A DNA stretch of 64,000 nt from Candidatus Anaerostipes excrementavium (GTDB taxonomy: Bacteria; Bacillota; Clostridia; Lachnospirales; Lachnospiraceae). Made by a program: the position numbers and the translations under genes. Under the pieces are notes generated by a model. That model did not search any database. It had not been told where the DNA came from and was given only the letters and a program-made list of their open reading frames with translations. Positions 19,977 through 27,979 of this stretch are shown here, piece by piece. The stretch lies in assembly GCA_019114985.1 (NCBI GenBank), contig DXEM01000019.1, forward strand, positions 35,490-99,489, written 5' to 3'. Every line of letters starts with the position of its first letter. Within the stretch, counting starts at the first letter, position 1.

Positions 19977-22049
19977 TCATTTCTCCTTTTTTTCGTTCTG
20001 AACTAGTTGTAAGATCTCTTCCGGCTCTTTTGCTGCTTTCAGCCGGCTCAGAGCTTTTTTATCTTCCAATAAACTATTTAACTGTTCTAATACGCCCAAA
20101 TGTTTTGTCGGATCCGGCGTTCCAATCATTAAAATGATATCCGCTTCCATATATCCCGCCACGTCGATCGGCTCCGGCATTTTCAGCAAAGAAAGACATA
20201 CCCGTCTTGCCCCATCTTCTATTCCGGCATGAGCGATGATAACACCATCCGCAATCAGAATAAAAGGCTGATCTTCACGAATATTTTCAATTGATTTCTC
20301 AACATATCCTTCCGTCACATCATTTCTTACAATCAAAGGCGCCCCGACCATCCGTATCGCCTCTTCCCAGGAAACGGTGTGATCCAGAACCTGAATCGTC
20401 TCTCTTACCAAAACATCTTTCAAACCGATCGAAAACTGGGTGTTTATCTTATACGTATGTTCTTCTTCCGGCTCCGGACTTAAAGCATTCGCAATATCAC
20501 GCTTTAAAGCTTCTTCATCTTTTACAACAGCATGCCTGCGTATGATTTCCATCAGCCCCGCCGTATCGATTTCATGAGGAATAATACCGGTAAGTTCTCC
20601 CATGACTTTTTCTCGAAATTTCTTTTTCGACATTTCGTCGATCAAAGGTTTGACAAGGAATTGCATCTTCGTTGTTTCCAAACGTCCCATTGTGAATACA
20701 ACGTCATAATTTTTTTCGTCGTATTCCGCAAAATCCCTTAAAGATAAACATGTAACAAAATCAATTTCCGGGAAAAGTTCTTTCAAAGTAAAATACAGAA
20801 AATTAGAAATGGAAACTCCATTCGCACAGACAACGACGGCTTTTTTCCTGGTTTCTACCAAATCCAGGATTCCTTCCCGCCGAAGCCACGCTCCGAACAA
20901 AGCAGTAATATATACCAATTCTTCATCGGGAAATTCCGCTCCCACCAGTTCCTCAAATGGCTGTATGGATTTCCTAACGATCGCGTGCAGAGAACTGTAC
21001 TGCGGAAGCACCATATCCGCAATGCTTTGCTCGATATGATAGTGGTACTTAATCCGATAAAATGCCGGTTTGATATGCTGAAACAACGCTTCCAGCAAGG
21101 TCTCCCGCTCATTGATCGTAACGCAGATCATATTCTCAAAGTTCTCTATGACCTTTTCCGCAGCCCGCATCAGCTCTTCTTCTTGTTCCGATTCGCTTGT
21201 CTGCATACTGTGAAAATTGGAAATCTGAATCTGTGCCGCCAAAAATAATTTTTCTGACTGCCATGTGATATCGTATGCTTTTGCGAATTCCAGCATCGCC
21301 GTGTATTCCTTTGTTCCGGCAATATGCTGAAATACTTCCGGCAGCTCTCGGATAATCCTTCTCTTTTTTGTCCGTATGACCGTCAGGCACAAAATCAACG
21401 GAAGCTCTTTCATCCGCTCATCCGTAAACCGAATCCTAAGCTTTTCTTCAATACATGCAATCTGTTCTTCCACCAGCGTCATCAAGTCTTCTGATATCCG
21501 GCAGATCCCCATGATTGTATCTTTTCCGTTCGGCAGTTTCAAAATACCTCTGACGGCTTCGATCATCATCTCTCGTTTCGCAAATTCGCTTCCGACCAAA
21601 TGATATCCTTCCTGCCGATTATAAGACACTTCCAAATGAAAACCTTCCAGCTTGTGCTCCAGTTTTTTGAGATCTGTCAAAAACGTATTCTTGCTGATCT
21701 CAAGTTCGGATGTAAAATGATAAATGGAAAGCTCCTCCTGAATGCATAAAAGCATTAAATAAATCAAAAATCCCCGATCTTTATCCGAATAGACATAGGT
21801 CGTATCAAAGCCATCCATATCTTCTGTCTTGTATTGCTCCAGTACCATCACCGGAACAATGAACTTTCCGGTCCTTAGCCGTTCAATTTTCGGCATCCCA
21901 TTGCCCTGCAGATAATCATTGATTTTCTCAATAGCATAACTTAACTGCTTTCTGGTTAGCTGTAAAGAAGCTTCTACTTCTTTGCCCGTTATGGACGGGT
22001 TATTGACGATCGTTTTAAGAACAGTATAACCTCTTTCATCTAAATACAA
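19977..22049 (-). CDS. PRD-containing PTS-controlled transcription regulator (BglG/MtlR family)
   Basis: 690 aa. Order: N-terminal winged HTH domains (about 1-110), two PRD regions (about 170-400), an EIIB-gat-like domain with the AVVVCANGVSISN motif near 412-424, and a C-terminal EIIA-like domain with ADGVIIAHAGIEDGA, whose His would be phosphorylated. This architecture makes transcription activators whose activity follows PTS phosphorylation state. Start is TTG 22049 after AGAGGTG. Encoded inside the operon it presumably controls. Confidence 0.9.
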   Translation of the reverse strand: MYLDERGYTVLKTIVNNPSITGKEVEASLQLTRKQLSYAIEKINDYLQGNGMPKIERLRTGKFIVPVMVLEQYKTEDMDGFDTTYVYSDKDRGFLIYLMLLCIQEELSIYHFTSELEISKNTFLTDLKKLEHKLEGFHLEVSYNRQEGYHLVGSEFAKREMMIEAVRGILKLPNGKDTIMGICRISEDLMTLVEEQIACIEEKLRIRFTDERMKELPLILCLTVIRTKKRRIIRELPEVFQHIAGTKEYTAMLEFAKAYDITWQSEKLFLAAQIQISNFHSMQTSESEQEEELMRAAEKVIENFENMICVTINERETLLEALFQHIKPAFYRIKYHYHIEQSIADMVLPQYSSLHAIVRKSIQPFEELVGAEFPDEELVYITALFGAWLRREGILDLVETRKKAVVVCANGVSISNFLYFTLKELFPEIDFVTCLSLRDFAEYDEKNYDVVFTMGRLETTKMQFLVKPLIDEMSKKKFREKVMGELTGIIPHEIDTAGLMEIIRRHAVVKDEEALKRDIANALSPEPEEEHTYKINTQFSIGLKDVLVRETIQVLDHTVSWEEAIRMVGAPLIVRNDVTEGYVEKSIENIREDQPFILIADGVIIAHAGIEDGARRVCLSLLKMPEPIDVAGYMEADIILMIGTPDPTKHLGVLEQLNSLLEDKKALSRLKAAKEPEEILQLVQNEKKEK

Positions 22050-22075
22050 TGGTGCACCTCTTTCAACTGCAATTT

Positions 22076-23074
22076 CTAAACTTCGATTCCTGGTGATTTT
22101 GCCTCGTAATCTAATAATTCTTTTAACTCGTCATCCAGTTTCATTACGGTCAGAGCCGCTCCGTTCATATCCAGCGACGTCACATAATCTCCGACGAACA
22201 CTTTATACACAGAGAGTCCCTGTTCTTTCAGATACGCTTCTATCTCGTCGTACAAAATGTATAATTCCATGATCGGAGTCGCGCCTAATCCTGACATCAA
22301 AACCGCTACCTCAGAGCCTTCTTCCGGCTCCATATCGTCAATGACCGTTTGCGCCATCTTCCGGGCGATCTCTTTTGCCGGTTCCAATTTCTGAACGTTG
22401 ATTCCCGGCTCTCCGTGATGACCGATTCCAAATTCCATATCACCATCGGAAATCTGGAAATTCGGATGTCCGACAGCCGGAATCGCACATGGCTCAAGTC
22501 CGACACAGATACTTCTTGTATTGTCTACCGCTTTCTGCGCAGATGCAATGACTTCATCCAGATCGCCTCCAAGAGCCGCTCTGGCTCCGCCGATCTTCCA
22601 CATAAATACGCCTCCGGCAATACCGTGACGTTTTTCTTTTGTCTCTTTCGGTGAGGATGCCACATCATCATTGGCTGTGACATATTTTACCGTAACACCT
22701 TGTTTCTTTGCTTTGCGGATTGCCATTTTGACATTCATATTATCTCCGGCATAGTTTCCAAATAAACATGCAACACCTTTTCCGGAGTCTGCCGCCATAA
22801 AAGCGTCATAAAATGCTTGTGCAGAAGGTGAAGAAAATACTTCACCTACTGCAACTGCATCCATCATATTTTTTCCTACATAGCCAAGAAACGCCGGTTC
22901 ATGCCCGCTTCCGCCGCCGGTCACAAGACCGACTTTTCCTTCTACCGGAGCATTGATGTACTGTACGACCCGGTCATTTGCTTCGGATCTGACAATCATA
23001 TCGCCATGAGCTTTTACGAATCCTTTGAGCATATCTTCTACGACATAATCCGGATCATTTACAAATCTCTGCAT
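22076..23074 (-). CDS. dhaK: DhaK-type kinase subunit, copy 2
   Basis: 332 aa. [19 protein letters not shown] (about 50-68), GNYAGDNMNVKMA and GIGHHGEPGI with the substrate-binding His are intact, closer to the classical DhaK sequence than copy 1. Located between IIC and the regulator. With DhaL it could phosphorylate dihydroxyacetone or a tetrulose released during catabolism of the PTS substrate. Confidence 0.93.
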   Translation of the reverse strand: MQRFVNDPDYVVEDMLKGFVKAHGDMIVRSEANDRVVQYINAPVEGKVGLVTGGGSGHEPAFLGYVGKNMMDAVAVGEVFSSPSAQAFYDAFMAADSGKGVACLFGNYAGDNMNVKMAIRKAKKQGVTVKYVTANDDVASSPKETKEKRHGIAGGVFMWKIGGARAALGGDLDEVIASAQKAVDNTRSICVGLEPCAIPAVGHPNFQISDGDMEFGIGHHGEPGINVQKLEPAKEIARKMAQTVIDDMEPEEGSEVAVLMSGLGATPIMELYILYDEIEAYLKEQGLSVYKVFVGDYVTSLDMNGAALTVMKLDDELKELLDYEAKSPGIEV

Positions 23075-23119
23075 AAACTCAACCTCATTTCTTCTGCATA
23101 TTGTCTGTAAAATCGATGA

Positions 23120-24496
23120 TTAGTTAATTTCTCTTCCTTCTTTTTCTTCTTTTCCAAGATATTTATAGAGTGCTACAAAGCATACTACAAAAATCACACA
23201 AAGAACTAATGGCAGGAAGTTTCCATCCAGAATCTTAAATAAATGTGAGAATGCATATGTCTGAATTGGTCCATCAATGGATGAGCAGGAAATCAGCTCT
23301 CCGGCTTTCAGGCTGACTGCGCCTGTAGAACGTGCCAAATCAGAGATAAACGGTGCCATAACGGTACCTACCCACAGGTAAGCCGGTGCAAATAAGATAA
23401 CAAGGATGCACATACGAATGATGTTTCCGCCTGTTACCAGGAATGCAGCAACTGCGATCGCATTGTTTACAATACCGGCAAATGGAAGAATATCATTTCC
23501 CGGAAGGATCATGGAGTAAATCAATGTTACCGGAATACATAAGAATACTGCCAGCCAGATTTCGTTGGCACCGCCCATGAACGGCCAGTCAAGTCCGACT
23601 ACCAATGTTCTGTCATCAAATTTCTTGTTCATGAATGCGCTGATTGCTGAGGAGATTGGCTCCAATGCCATCATGAAATATTTAGAGATAACCGGGAACA
23701 AGGTCAGGGAGCAGGATGCCTGAATACCTAATGTTAATGTTTTTGCTACATCATATCTTGCCAAAACACCGAAAATAATACCTAAGATAAATCCTAATAC
23801 ATGGGATTCAGCGAAGATACCGATCTTATCTTTCAGAACTGCAGCGTCAAAACGTTTGTTAAGCGCTGGGATCTTCTTTAACAGACAGTCGATCGGGAAC
23901 ATGAAAATACTGGTAAATCCCATTTTATGAGTACAGGTTACACCTGGAATTCCGGATAATTTTTCAATACGATACTGATACATATCGGCCATCTTAAGCT
24001 CGAAGATGATCTGAATTCCTGCTGTAACAAATGCGATACCGATAGATCCTGCTGTTCCGAAATATGGTTTACATACAGCAGCTACTGCAACACCTGTAAA
24101 GATTTTGCCCCATACATTCCACAGATCGGCATTGAATGTCTTTGTCTTGTTGATAATTAACATGATAATGTTGATACCAATCATTAATGGGAACATTAAG
24201 AACGCATATGGCCATGACCATGCAATCGCGGATAATGTAGTCCAACCTCCATCAACGATCGGCAGGTTAATACCTGTGCTCTTAAGCATTGCTTCCGCTG
24301 CAGGTCCGATTGCGGAAGACATAAAGCTGATCAGCATGCTCATTCCGGTAAATGCAACACCAAGGGTAATACCAGCGGATACCGCATCTTTTAATTTCAT
24401 TCCAACGATCAATCCGGCGATAATGATAATGATCGGCACGAAGATTGCTGCTCCTAATCCTAATAGCCAGTTAATGACATCTTGTAAAATACTCAT
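23120..24496 (-). CDS. Galactitol-type PTS permease, IIC
   Basis: Integral membrane permease (458 aa, about ten hydrophobic segments) of the Gat family: transports and, with IIB, phosphorylates a polyol or related sugar. Recognised from its N-terminal VINWLLGLGAAIFVPIIIII and conserved GANEIWLAVF region. ATG 24496 has TGGAGGG upstream. Encoded after IIA and IIB. The true substrate is unknown; there is no galactitol-1-P dehydrogenase or tagatose kinase next to it, which argues against galactitol. Confidence 0.9.
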   Translation of the reverse strand: MSILQDVINWLLGLGAAIFVPIIIIIAGLIVGMKLKDAVSAGITLGVAFTGMSMLISFMSSAIGPAAEAMLKSTGINLPIVDGGWTTLSAIAWSWPYAFLMFPLMIGINIIMLIINKTKTFNADLWNVWGKIFTGVAVAAVCKPYFGTAGSIGIAFVTAGIQIIFELKMADMYQYRIEKLSGIPGVTCTHKMGFTSIFMFPIDCLLKKIPALNKRFDAAVLKDKIGIFAESHVLGFILGIIFGVLARYDVAKTLTLGIQASCSLTLFPVISKYFMMALEPISSAISAFMNKKFDDRTLVVGLDWPFMGGANEIWLAVFLCIPVTLIYSMILPGNDILPFAGIVNNAIAVAAFLVTGGNIIRMCILVILFAPAYLWVGTVMAPFISDLARSTGAVSLKAGELISCSSIDGPIQTYAFSHLFKILDGNFLPLVLCVIFVVCFVALYKYLGKEEKEGREIN

Positions 24497-24524
24497 ATAA
24501 TTTCCCTCCACTCTCTTTTTAAAA

Positions 24525-24806
24525 TCAGCCGTTATTTACTGCGTCTACCAACTTTTTAAATTCTGCGTCCTGTCCTACACCTGTTAAGAATGCAATTCCA
24601 TTGATAACCGGAATCGGATATTCTTTGTCCACTTTTGTGATTGCGATGTAAGCAACACTGCCTGCAATATAGCGGTCAACAGATTTAATATCTACTGCCA
24701 GTACTTCTGCAGGAACATTGTTCTCTTTTAAAAGACGGTTTACTTTGCTTGCTACTGTCTGAGAAGTTGCAACTCCACTTCCGCATGCTACGACGATTTG
24801 TTTCAT
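24525..24806 (-). CDS. Galactitol-type PTS component IIB
   Basis: Soluble phosphocarrier (93 aa). The phosphorylated Cys is in VACGSGVATSQT (Cys8). A single-domain IIB of the lactose/gat fold. AAGGAAG precedes ATG 24806. Confidence 0.93.
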   Translation of the reverse strand: MKQIVVACGSGVATSQTVASKVNRLLKENNVPAEVLAVDIKSVDRYIAGSVAYIAITKVDKEYPIPVINGIAFLTGVGQDAEFKKLVDAVNNG

Positions 24807-24849
24807 TTTTCATCTTCCTTTCTTGATAACATGATCAGTTTCTAAAATC

Positions 24850-25338
24850 CTAAAGACCTTCCATGGATAAAACGGCTTCCATGTACTCATCTTCAGTCTT
24901 TGCATTTACCAGCTTATCCATGATTTCCGGATCCTGGAAATTGGTAACCAGGACTTGCAGCAATTCCACATGCTCATTCGCACCACTTGGATCATCGTGT
25001 CCTCCAAGGAATCCGAGCATAAATATGAACTTCACATCATGTTCTTCATCGTTATTTGCCATCTCACACCACTTGATCGGATTTTTCAATCTGGTGCATG
25101 CGATGAACGGCCGGATGATATGCTGCGGATCTGCGTGAGGAATCGCAACAGGATACGGTTCTACCGGAAGGGCTGTCGGGAAATTGGCTTCTCTTGTCTT
25201 GATCGCATCAGCAAATGTATCTTTGACATATCCGAGTTCTTCCAGCTTTCCTGCCATCTTGTCAAAGAACTCTTCCTGATCGGCCACTTCCCAGTCCAGC
25301 TGAATCAGCTCTCTGTAAATCGTGTCGCGGTTTGCCAC
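24850..25338 (-). CDS. PTS component IIA (fructose/mannitol/nitrogen fold)
   Basis: Phosphocarrier (162 aa) that accepts phosphate from HPr. The active His is in PYPVAIPHADPQH (about residue 69). First gene of the operon. The start is GTG 25338 with AGGAG about 11 bases upstream, a somewhat long spacing. The leader holds a promoter and an inverted repeat. Confidence 0.92.
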   Translation of the reverse strand: MANRDTIYRELIQLDWEVADQEEFFDKMAGKLEELGYVKDTFADAIKTREANFPTALPVEPYPVAIPHADPQHIIRPFIACTRLKNPIKWCEMANNDEEHDVKFIFMLGFLGGHDDPSGANEHVELLQVLVTNFQDPEIMDKLVNAKTEDEYMEAVLSMEGL

Positions 25339-25381
25339 CTTTTACCACTCTCCTTTCCATAATTTCAGGCTCTTTATTTCT

Positions 25382-25398
25382 GTTGAACATCTTTCAAC
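25382..25398 (-). promoter_or_regulatory. Palindromic operator candidate in the PTS operon leader
   Basis: GTTGAA-N5-TTCAAC lies about 10-27 bases after the predicted transcription start of the IIA gene. A repressor or PRD-protein binding site is the simplest reading. Confidence 0.5.
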
Positions 25399-25415
25399 AT
25401 TTTCCTGTTGTTTTC

Positions 25416-25444
25416 ATTATATTTCAGTATTTTTTCCCATACAA
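25416..25444 (-). promoter_or_regulatory. Promoter of the galactitol-type PTS operon
   Basis: TTGTAT (25439-25444), 17 bases, TATAAT (25416-25421) on the minus strand. The rest of the gene-free stretch 25339-25602 is AT-rich and shows a second, weaker TATAAT near 25520. Confidence 0.7.
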
Positions 25445-25602
25445 TCTGATTTGGGTTCGAATAATGCGCCATCCGTTGCTCATTCCTGTGATGAACATTT
25501 TATTTGCTCAACATTGTGCAATTATAAAATATTTATAAACAAATTCTTAAACAGCTCTAAATTGCCAAAACAGGAGCCATCAAAGGCAAAATAAGCAGAA
25601 AA

Positions 25603-25635
25603 AAGGCCACGCACAAAAACTTGTGCATGACCTTT
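25603..25635 (-). terminator. Terminator of the DUF1858 gene
   Basis: AAGGTCATGCACAA pairs with TTGTGCGTGGCCTT over 14 positions (two G-U) and is followed on the minus strand by TTTTCTGC. Confidence 0.9.
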
Positions 25636-25667
25636 CCTTCTTTTTTCAGATCCCTGAAAGCAAAAAA

Positions 25668-25874
25668 TTAAGCTTCCTTAGTTGCCTGATATTCATTCAA
25701 TCTTGCAAGCAGATCTTCCACATTCATTCCGTGAACGAATGCAGCTTCTTCCAGAGTCTCTCCCTGTGCGGATGGGCATCCAACGCATCCCATTCCGGAA
25801 GCCATTAAGATTGCCGCAAAGTTCTGATCCAAGGCGATCAGATCGCCAATTACCATATCTTTTGAAATTGTCAT
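25668..25874 (-). CDS. DUF1858 redox-disulfide domain protein
   Basis: 68-residue protein of the DUF1858 / hybrid-cluster-associated redox disulfide family. The key motif is GMGCVGCPSA (CxxC, near residues 29-38). Helical and soluble. Such proteins occur in anaerobes near redox enzymes, but their reaction is not established. ATG 25874 is the start because GGAGG lies eight bases upstream; the ATG at 25889 overlaps that site. Divergent from a 2[4Fe-4S] ferredoxin, a suggestive pairing. Confidence 0.88.
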   Translation of the reverse strand: MTISKDMVIGDLIALDQNFAAILMASGMGCVGCPSAQGETLEEAAFVHGMNVEDLLARLNEYQATKEA

Positions 25875-25912
25875 TTCTCTTTCCTCCATTCAAAAAAATC
25901 AATAGTTATAGT

Positions 25913-25941
25913 ATAATACAGTATCGTTAAAAATACAACAA
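25913..25941 (-). promoter_or_regulatory. Promoter of the DUF1858 gene
   Basis: TTGTTG (25936-25941), 17 bases, TATTAT (25913-25918) on the minus strand. Its -35 box is six bases from the -35 box of the ferredoxin promoter, so both could be controlled by one regulator. Confidence 0.65.
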
Positions 25942-25947
25942 AATTAC

Positions 25948-25976
25948 TTGCCATTCCCGCACAAGTATATTAAAAT
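25948..25976 (+). promoter_or_regulatory. Promoter of the ferredoxin gene
   Basis: TTGCCA (25948-25953), 17 bases, TAAAAT (25971-25976). Confidence 0.75.
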
Positions 25977-25988
25977 AAGAGTGAATCT

Positions 25989-26002
25989 AGCGGGTGACCG
26001 CT
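25989..26002 (+). other. 5'-end GNRA hairpin in the ferredoxin leader
   Basis: AGCGG-GTGA-CCGCT then TTTTTATTG. The stem begins about six bases after the predicted start of transcription, too early for normal intrinsic termination, so it more likely protects the 5' end of the message. Confidence 0.5.
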
Positions 26003-26038
26003 TTTTATTGATTATACTATATAAGGAGGATGTTAGTT

Positions 26039-26209
26039 ATGGCATATGTAATTTCAGACGCTTGCATTTCTTGCGGAGCTTGTGAAGGAACTTGCCCAGC
26101 AGGAGCAATCAGCGAAGGAGATGGACAGTACGTAATCGATGCTGATACATGCATGGACTGCGGAGCTTGCGCAGACGGTTGTCCAGCTGGCGCTATCAGC
26201 CAGGAATAA
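26039..26209 (+). CDS. 2[4Fe-4S] ferredoxin
   Basis: Clostridial-type electron carrier of 56 aa: MAYVISDACISCGACEGTCP, then a second set CMDCGACADGCP. Both clusters have the CxxCxxCxxxCP arrangement. ATG 26039 with AAGGAGGA nine bases upstream. Own promoter and terminator, so a monocistronic and probably abundant protein serving low-potential redox enzymes. Confidence 0.97.
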   Translation: MAYVISDACISCGACEGTCPAGAISEGDGQYVIDADTCMDCGACADGCPAGAISQE

Positions 26210-26229
26210 TTTCCATCGTACATAAAAAA

Positions 26230-26261
26230 GATGTGCAGAGATCTTTGAAGATCCGCACATC
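26230..26261. terminator. Bidirectional terminator between ferredoxin and ribokinase
   Basis: GATGTGC...GCACATC outer stem with inner GATCTTTGAAGATC, flanked by AAAAAA on the left and TTTTTT on the right. It serves the convergent ferredoxin and ribokinase genes. Confidence 0.92.
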
Positions 26262-26280
26262 TTTTTTATTTTATTCTTTT

Positions 26281-27258
26281 CTAAAATATCTTTCCATTGG
26301 CTTCCATATATTTCTCTACTTCTGCTGTCGTCGGAAGTGAGGACATCACCCCTAACTTTGATAACGTAAGGGCTGCCGCATAATTTGCAAAGGTGAGAGC
26401 TTTTCCCCTGGATTCTCCCATACAGATTCTAGTACAAAAAGCCGCTACAAACGAATCTCCTGCTGCAGTCGGATCAATGACCTTGACATTCGGCGCCGCT
26501 TTTTTGTAAACTTTTCGATCCGGTGCGTCCAGCAAAGCTCCGGATTCTCCCAGGGTTGTTAATATATTCGCATATCCCTTGCCCCTCATAATTGCCGAAG
26601 CAACCTTCGCTTCTTCCAGATTAAAGATACCGCGGCTTCGATTGATCCGCACGCCTGTCATGGAGCGAATCTCCTGCTCATTCGGCGCTATGTAGGTCAG
26701 ATGCTTTATGAAATCTTTGGACAGTCTCCGAATAACCGGAGCCGGCTTCATCATCACCGGCACTCCCTTATCATATGCATACTCTGCCGCAATCTCGTTT
26801 ATCTCCATCGGAATCTCATTCTGAAGAAGAACCATATCATACTGGGCGATCTCTTCCTTCAGAAAAGCAATCTCTTTCGGACGGATTGTCATATTCGAAC
26901 CGGAAATCACCATGACCCGGTTCTTGTTCTTTTTGCCCGGAGCAGCTTCCAGAAGAATGACGGCACATCCCGACTGCATGCCTGTCTTATCGTACAAAAT
27001 CTTGCTGGTATCGATGCCCTCTCTTCGGCAGGCCCTCACAAGTTCCTTTCCGTTGGCGTCGCGCCCTACTTTTCCGATAATCGTTACTTCCGCCCCAAGT
27101 TTTGCCGCCTGTACCGCCTGGTTGGCTCCCTTTCCGCCGGGAGCTTTTACGAATGCCTTGGCAAAGACCCTCTGCCCCTCCTGCGGAACTTCTTTGACGA
27201 CAACAATCTGGTCCATAATAAGACTTCCAATCACTAATATCTTAGGTTTCTTCTCCAT
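26281..27258 (-). CDS. rbsK: Ribokinase (PfkB family)
   Basis: Phosphorylates D-ribose to ribose-5-phosphate with ATP (325 aa). N-terminal GGKGANQAVQAAKLGA (about 41-56) and the C-terminal PTAAGDSFVAAF with the catalytic Asp are classical ribokinase motifs. An insert of basic residues (APGKKNKNRV) near 105 is unusual. No ribose transporter genes are adjacent; the product would feed RpiB encoded at 12200. Confidence 0.88.
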   Translation of the reverse strand: MEKKPKILVIGSLIMDQIVVVKEVPQEGQRVFAKAFVKAPGGKGANQAVQAAKLGAEVTIIGKVGRDANGKELVRACRREGIDTSKILYDKTGMQSGCAVILLEAAPGKKNKNRVMVISGSNMTIRPKEIAFLKEEIAQYDMVLLQNEIPMEINEIAAEYAYDKGVPVMMKPAPVIRRLSKDFIKHLTYIAPNEQEIRSMTGVRINRSRGIFNLEEAKVASAIMRGKGYANILTTLGESGALLDAPDRKVYKKAAPNVKVIDPTAAGDSFVAAFCTRICMGESRGKALTFANYAAALTLSKLGVMSSLPTTAEVEKYMEANGKIF

Positions 27259-27335
27259 AATACATTCTCCGCTTTGGATTTTCCAATGAGTATCATATCA
27301 TATTATAACCCAAGATTGTTTTTCTGGAAATATAA

Positions 27336-27869
27336 TTATCTGTCTTTTTTTCTTCTTTTGAAAAATCTCCTCCGTTCCTTTGCCGCAGCAATCTCTTCTC
27401 TGCTTTTTTGCTGCGCGCGAATGGCTTCATCCAGCTTCTGAAACCTTCGTTCTTCCTCGTCTTCACGCAGACGGAACTGGTAATCAATCTCTTTTAAAAC
27501 CTGATCCGATATCTGTCCGCCGATTTCCCTGCCAAGGACGCCTTTTTGTTCCCGAATCGCTTGTCCCATGATTTTTACCATAACATTTTGAAACTGCTGC
27601 ATCTTATCTGACATCTCTCCCCGTTCCTCTCCCGGAAACGGAATGATGTTGCCTCCGATTTTTTTCTTAATCTCTTCTGTATCCAGACCTTCATTTTTCA
27701 TATCACGGATTTCCTGAAAAATGTGTATTTCTTTCTCTCCGTAGCATCGGTATCCTTTCTCGTTCCTTGGAATCAAGATTCCAAATTCATCTTCCCATGT
27801 TCTCAGATTGTACGTTTCCAATCCCAGCTCTCTGGCCGCTTCGGATATCATGCGCTTTTTTTCTTTCAT
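27336..27869 (-). CDS. MerR-like helix-turn-helix protein
   Basis: 177 aa. The N-terminal 70 residues form a MerR-type winged helix (ISEAARELGLETYNLRTWEDEF and GYRCYGEKEI). The rest is a long, highly charged coiled coil ending in KRRRFFKRRKKDR. No effector domain or metal-binding Cys is visible, so it is more like structural DNA-binding MerR relatives such as RacA than a metal sensor. Target unknown. Gene ends 77 bases before rbsK. Confidence 0.7.
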   Translation of the reverse strand: MKEKKRMISEAARELGLETYNLRTWEDEFGILIPRNEKGYRCYGEKEIHIFQEIRDMKNEGLDTEEIKKKIGGNIIPFPGEERGEMSDKMQQFQNVMVKIMGQAIREQKGVLGREIGGQISDQVLKEIDYQFRLREDEEERRFQKLDEAIRAQQKSREEIAAAKERRRFFKRRKKDR

Positions 27870-27927
27870 AAGTCCCTTCCTTTCTTCCTTTTCATTATAA
27901 AAGGAGAAAAGATTCAGGTACAGAAAA

Positions 27928-27950
27928 ACCGTCCTCTAAAAGACGACGGT
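27928..27950 (-). terminator. Terminator after recD2
   Basis: ACCGTC and GACGGT stem with an 11-base loop, followed on the minus strand by TTTTCTG. Confidence 0.8.
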
Positions 27951-27979
27951 TCCTTCTATTTTTTTTATTGTTTTTAAAG

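Noticed and set aside
25339..25600. Sigma-54 promoter for the PTS operon
   Set aside because: TGGCGC near 25455-25475 on the minus strand lacks the GC pair at the right distance, and the regulator has no sigma-54 activator domain.
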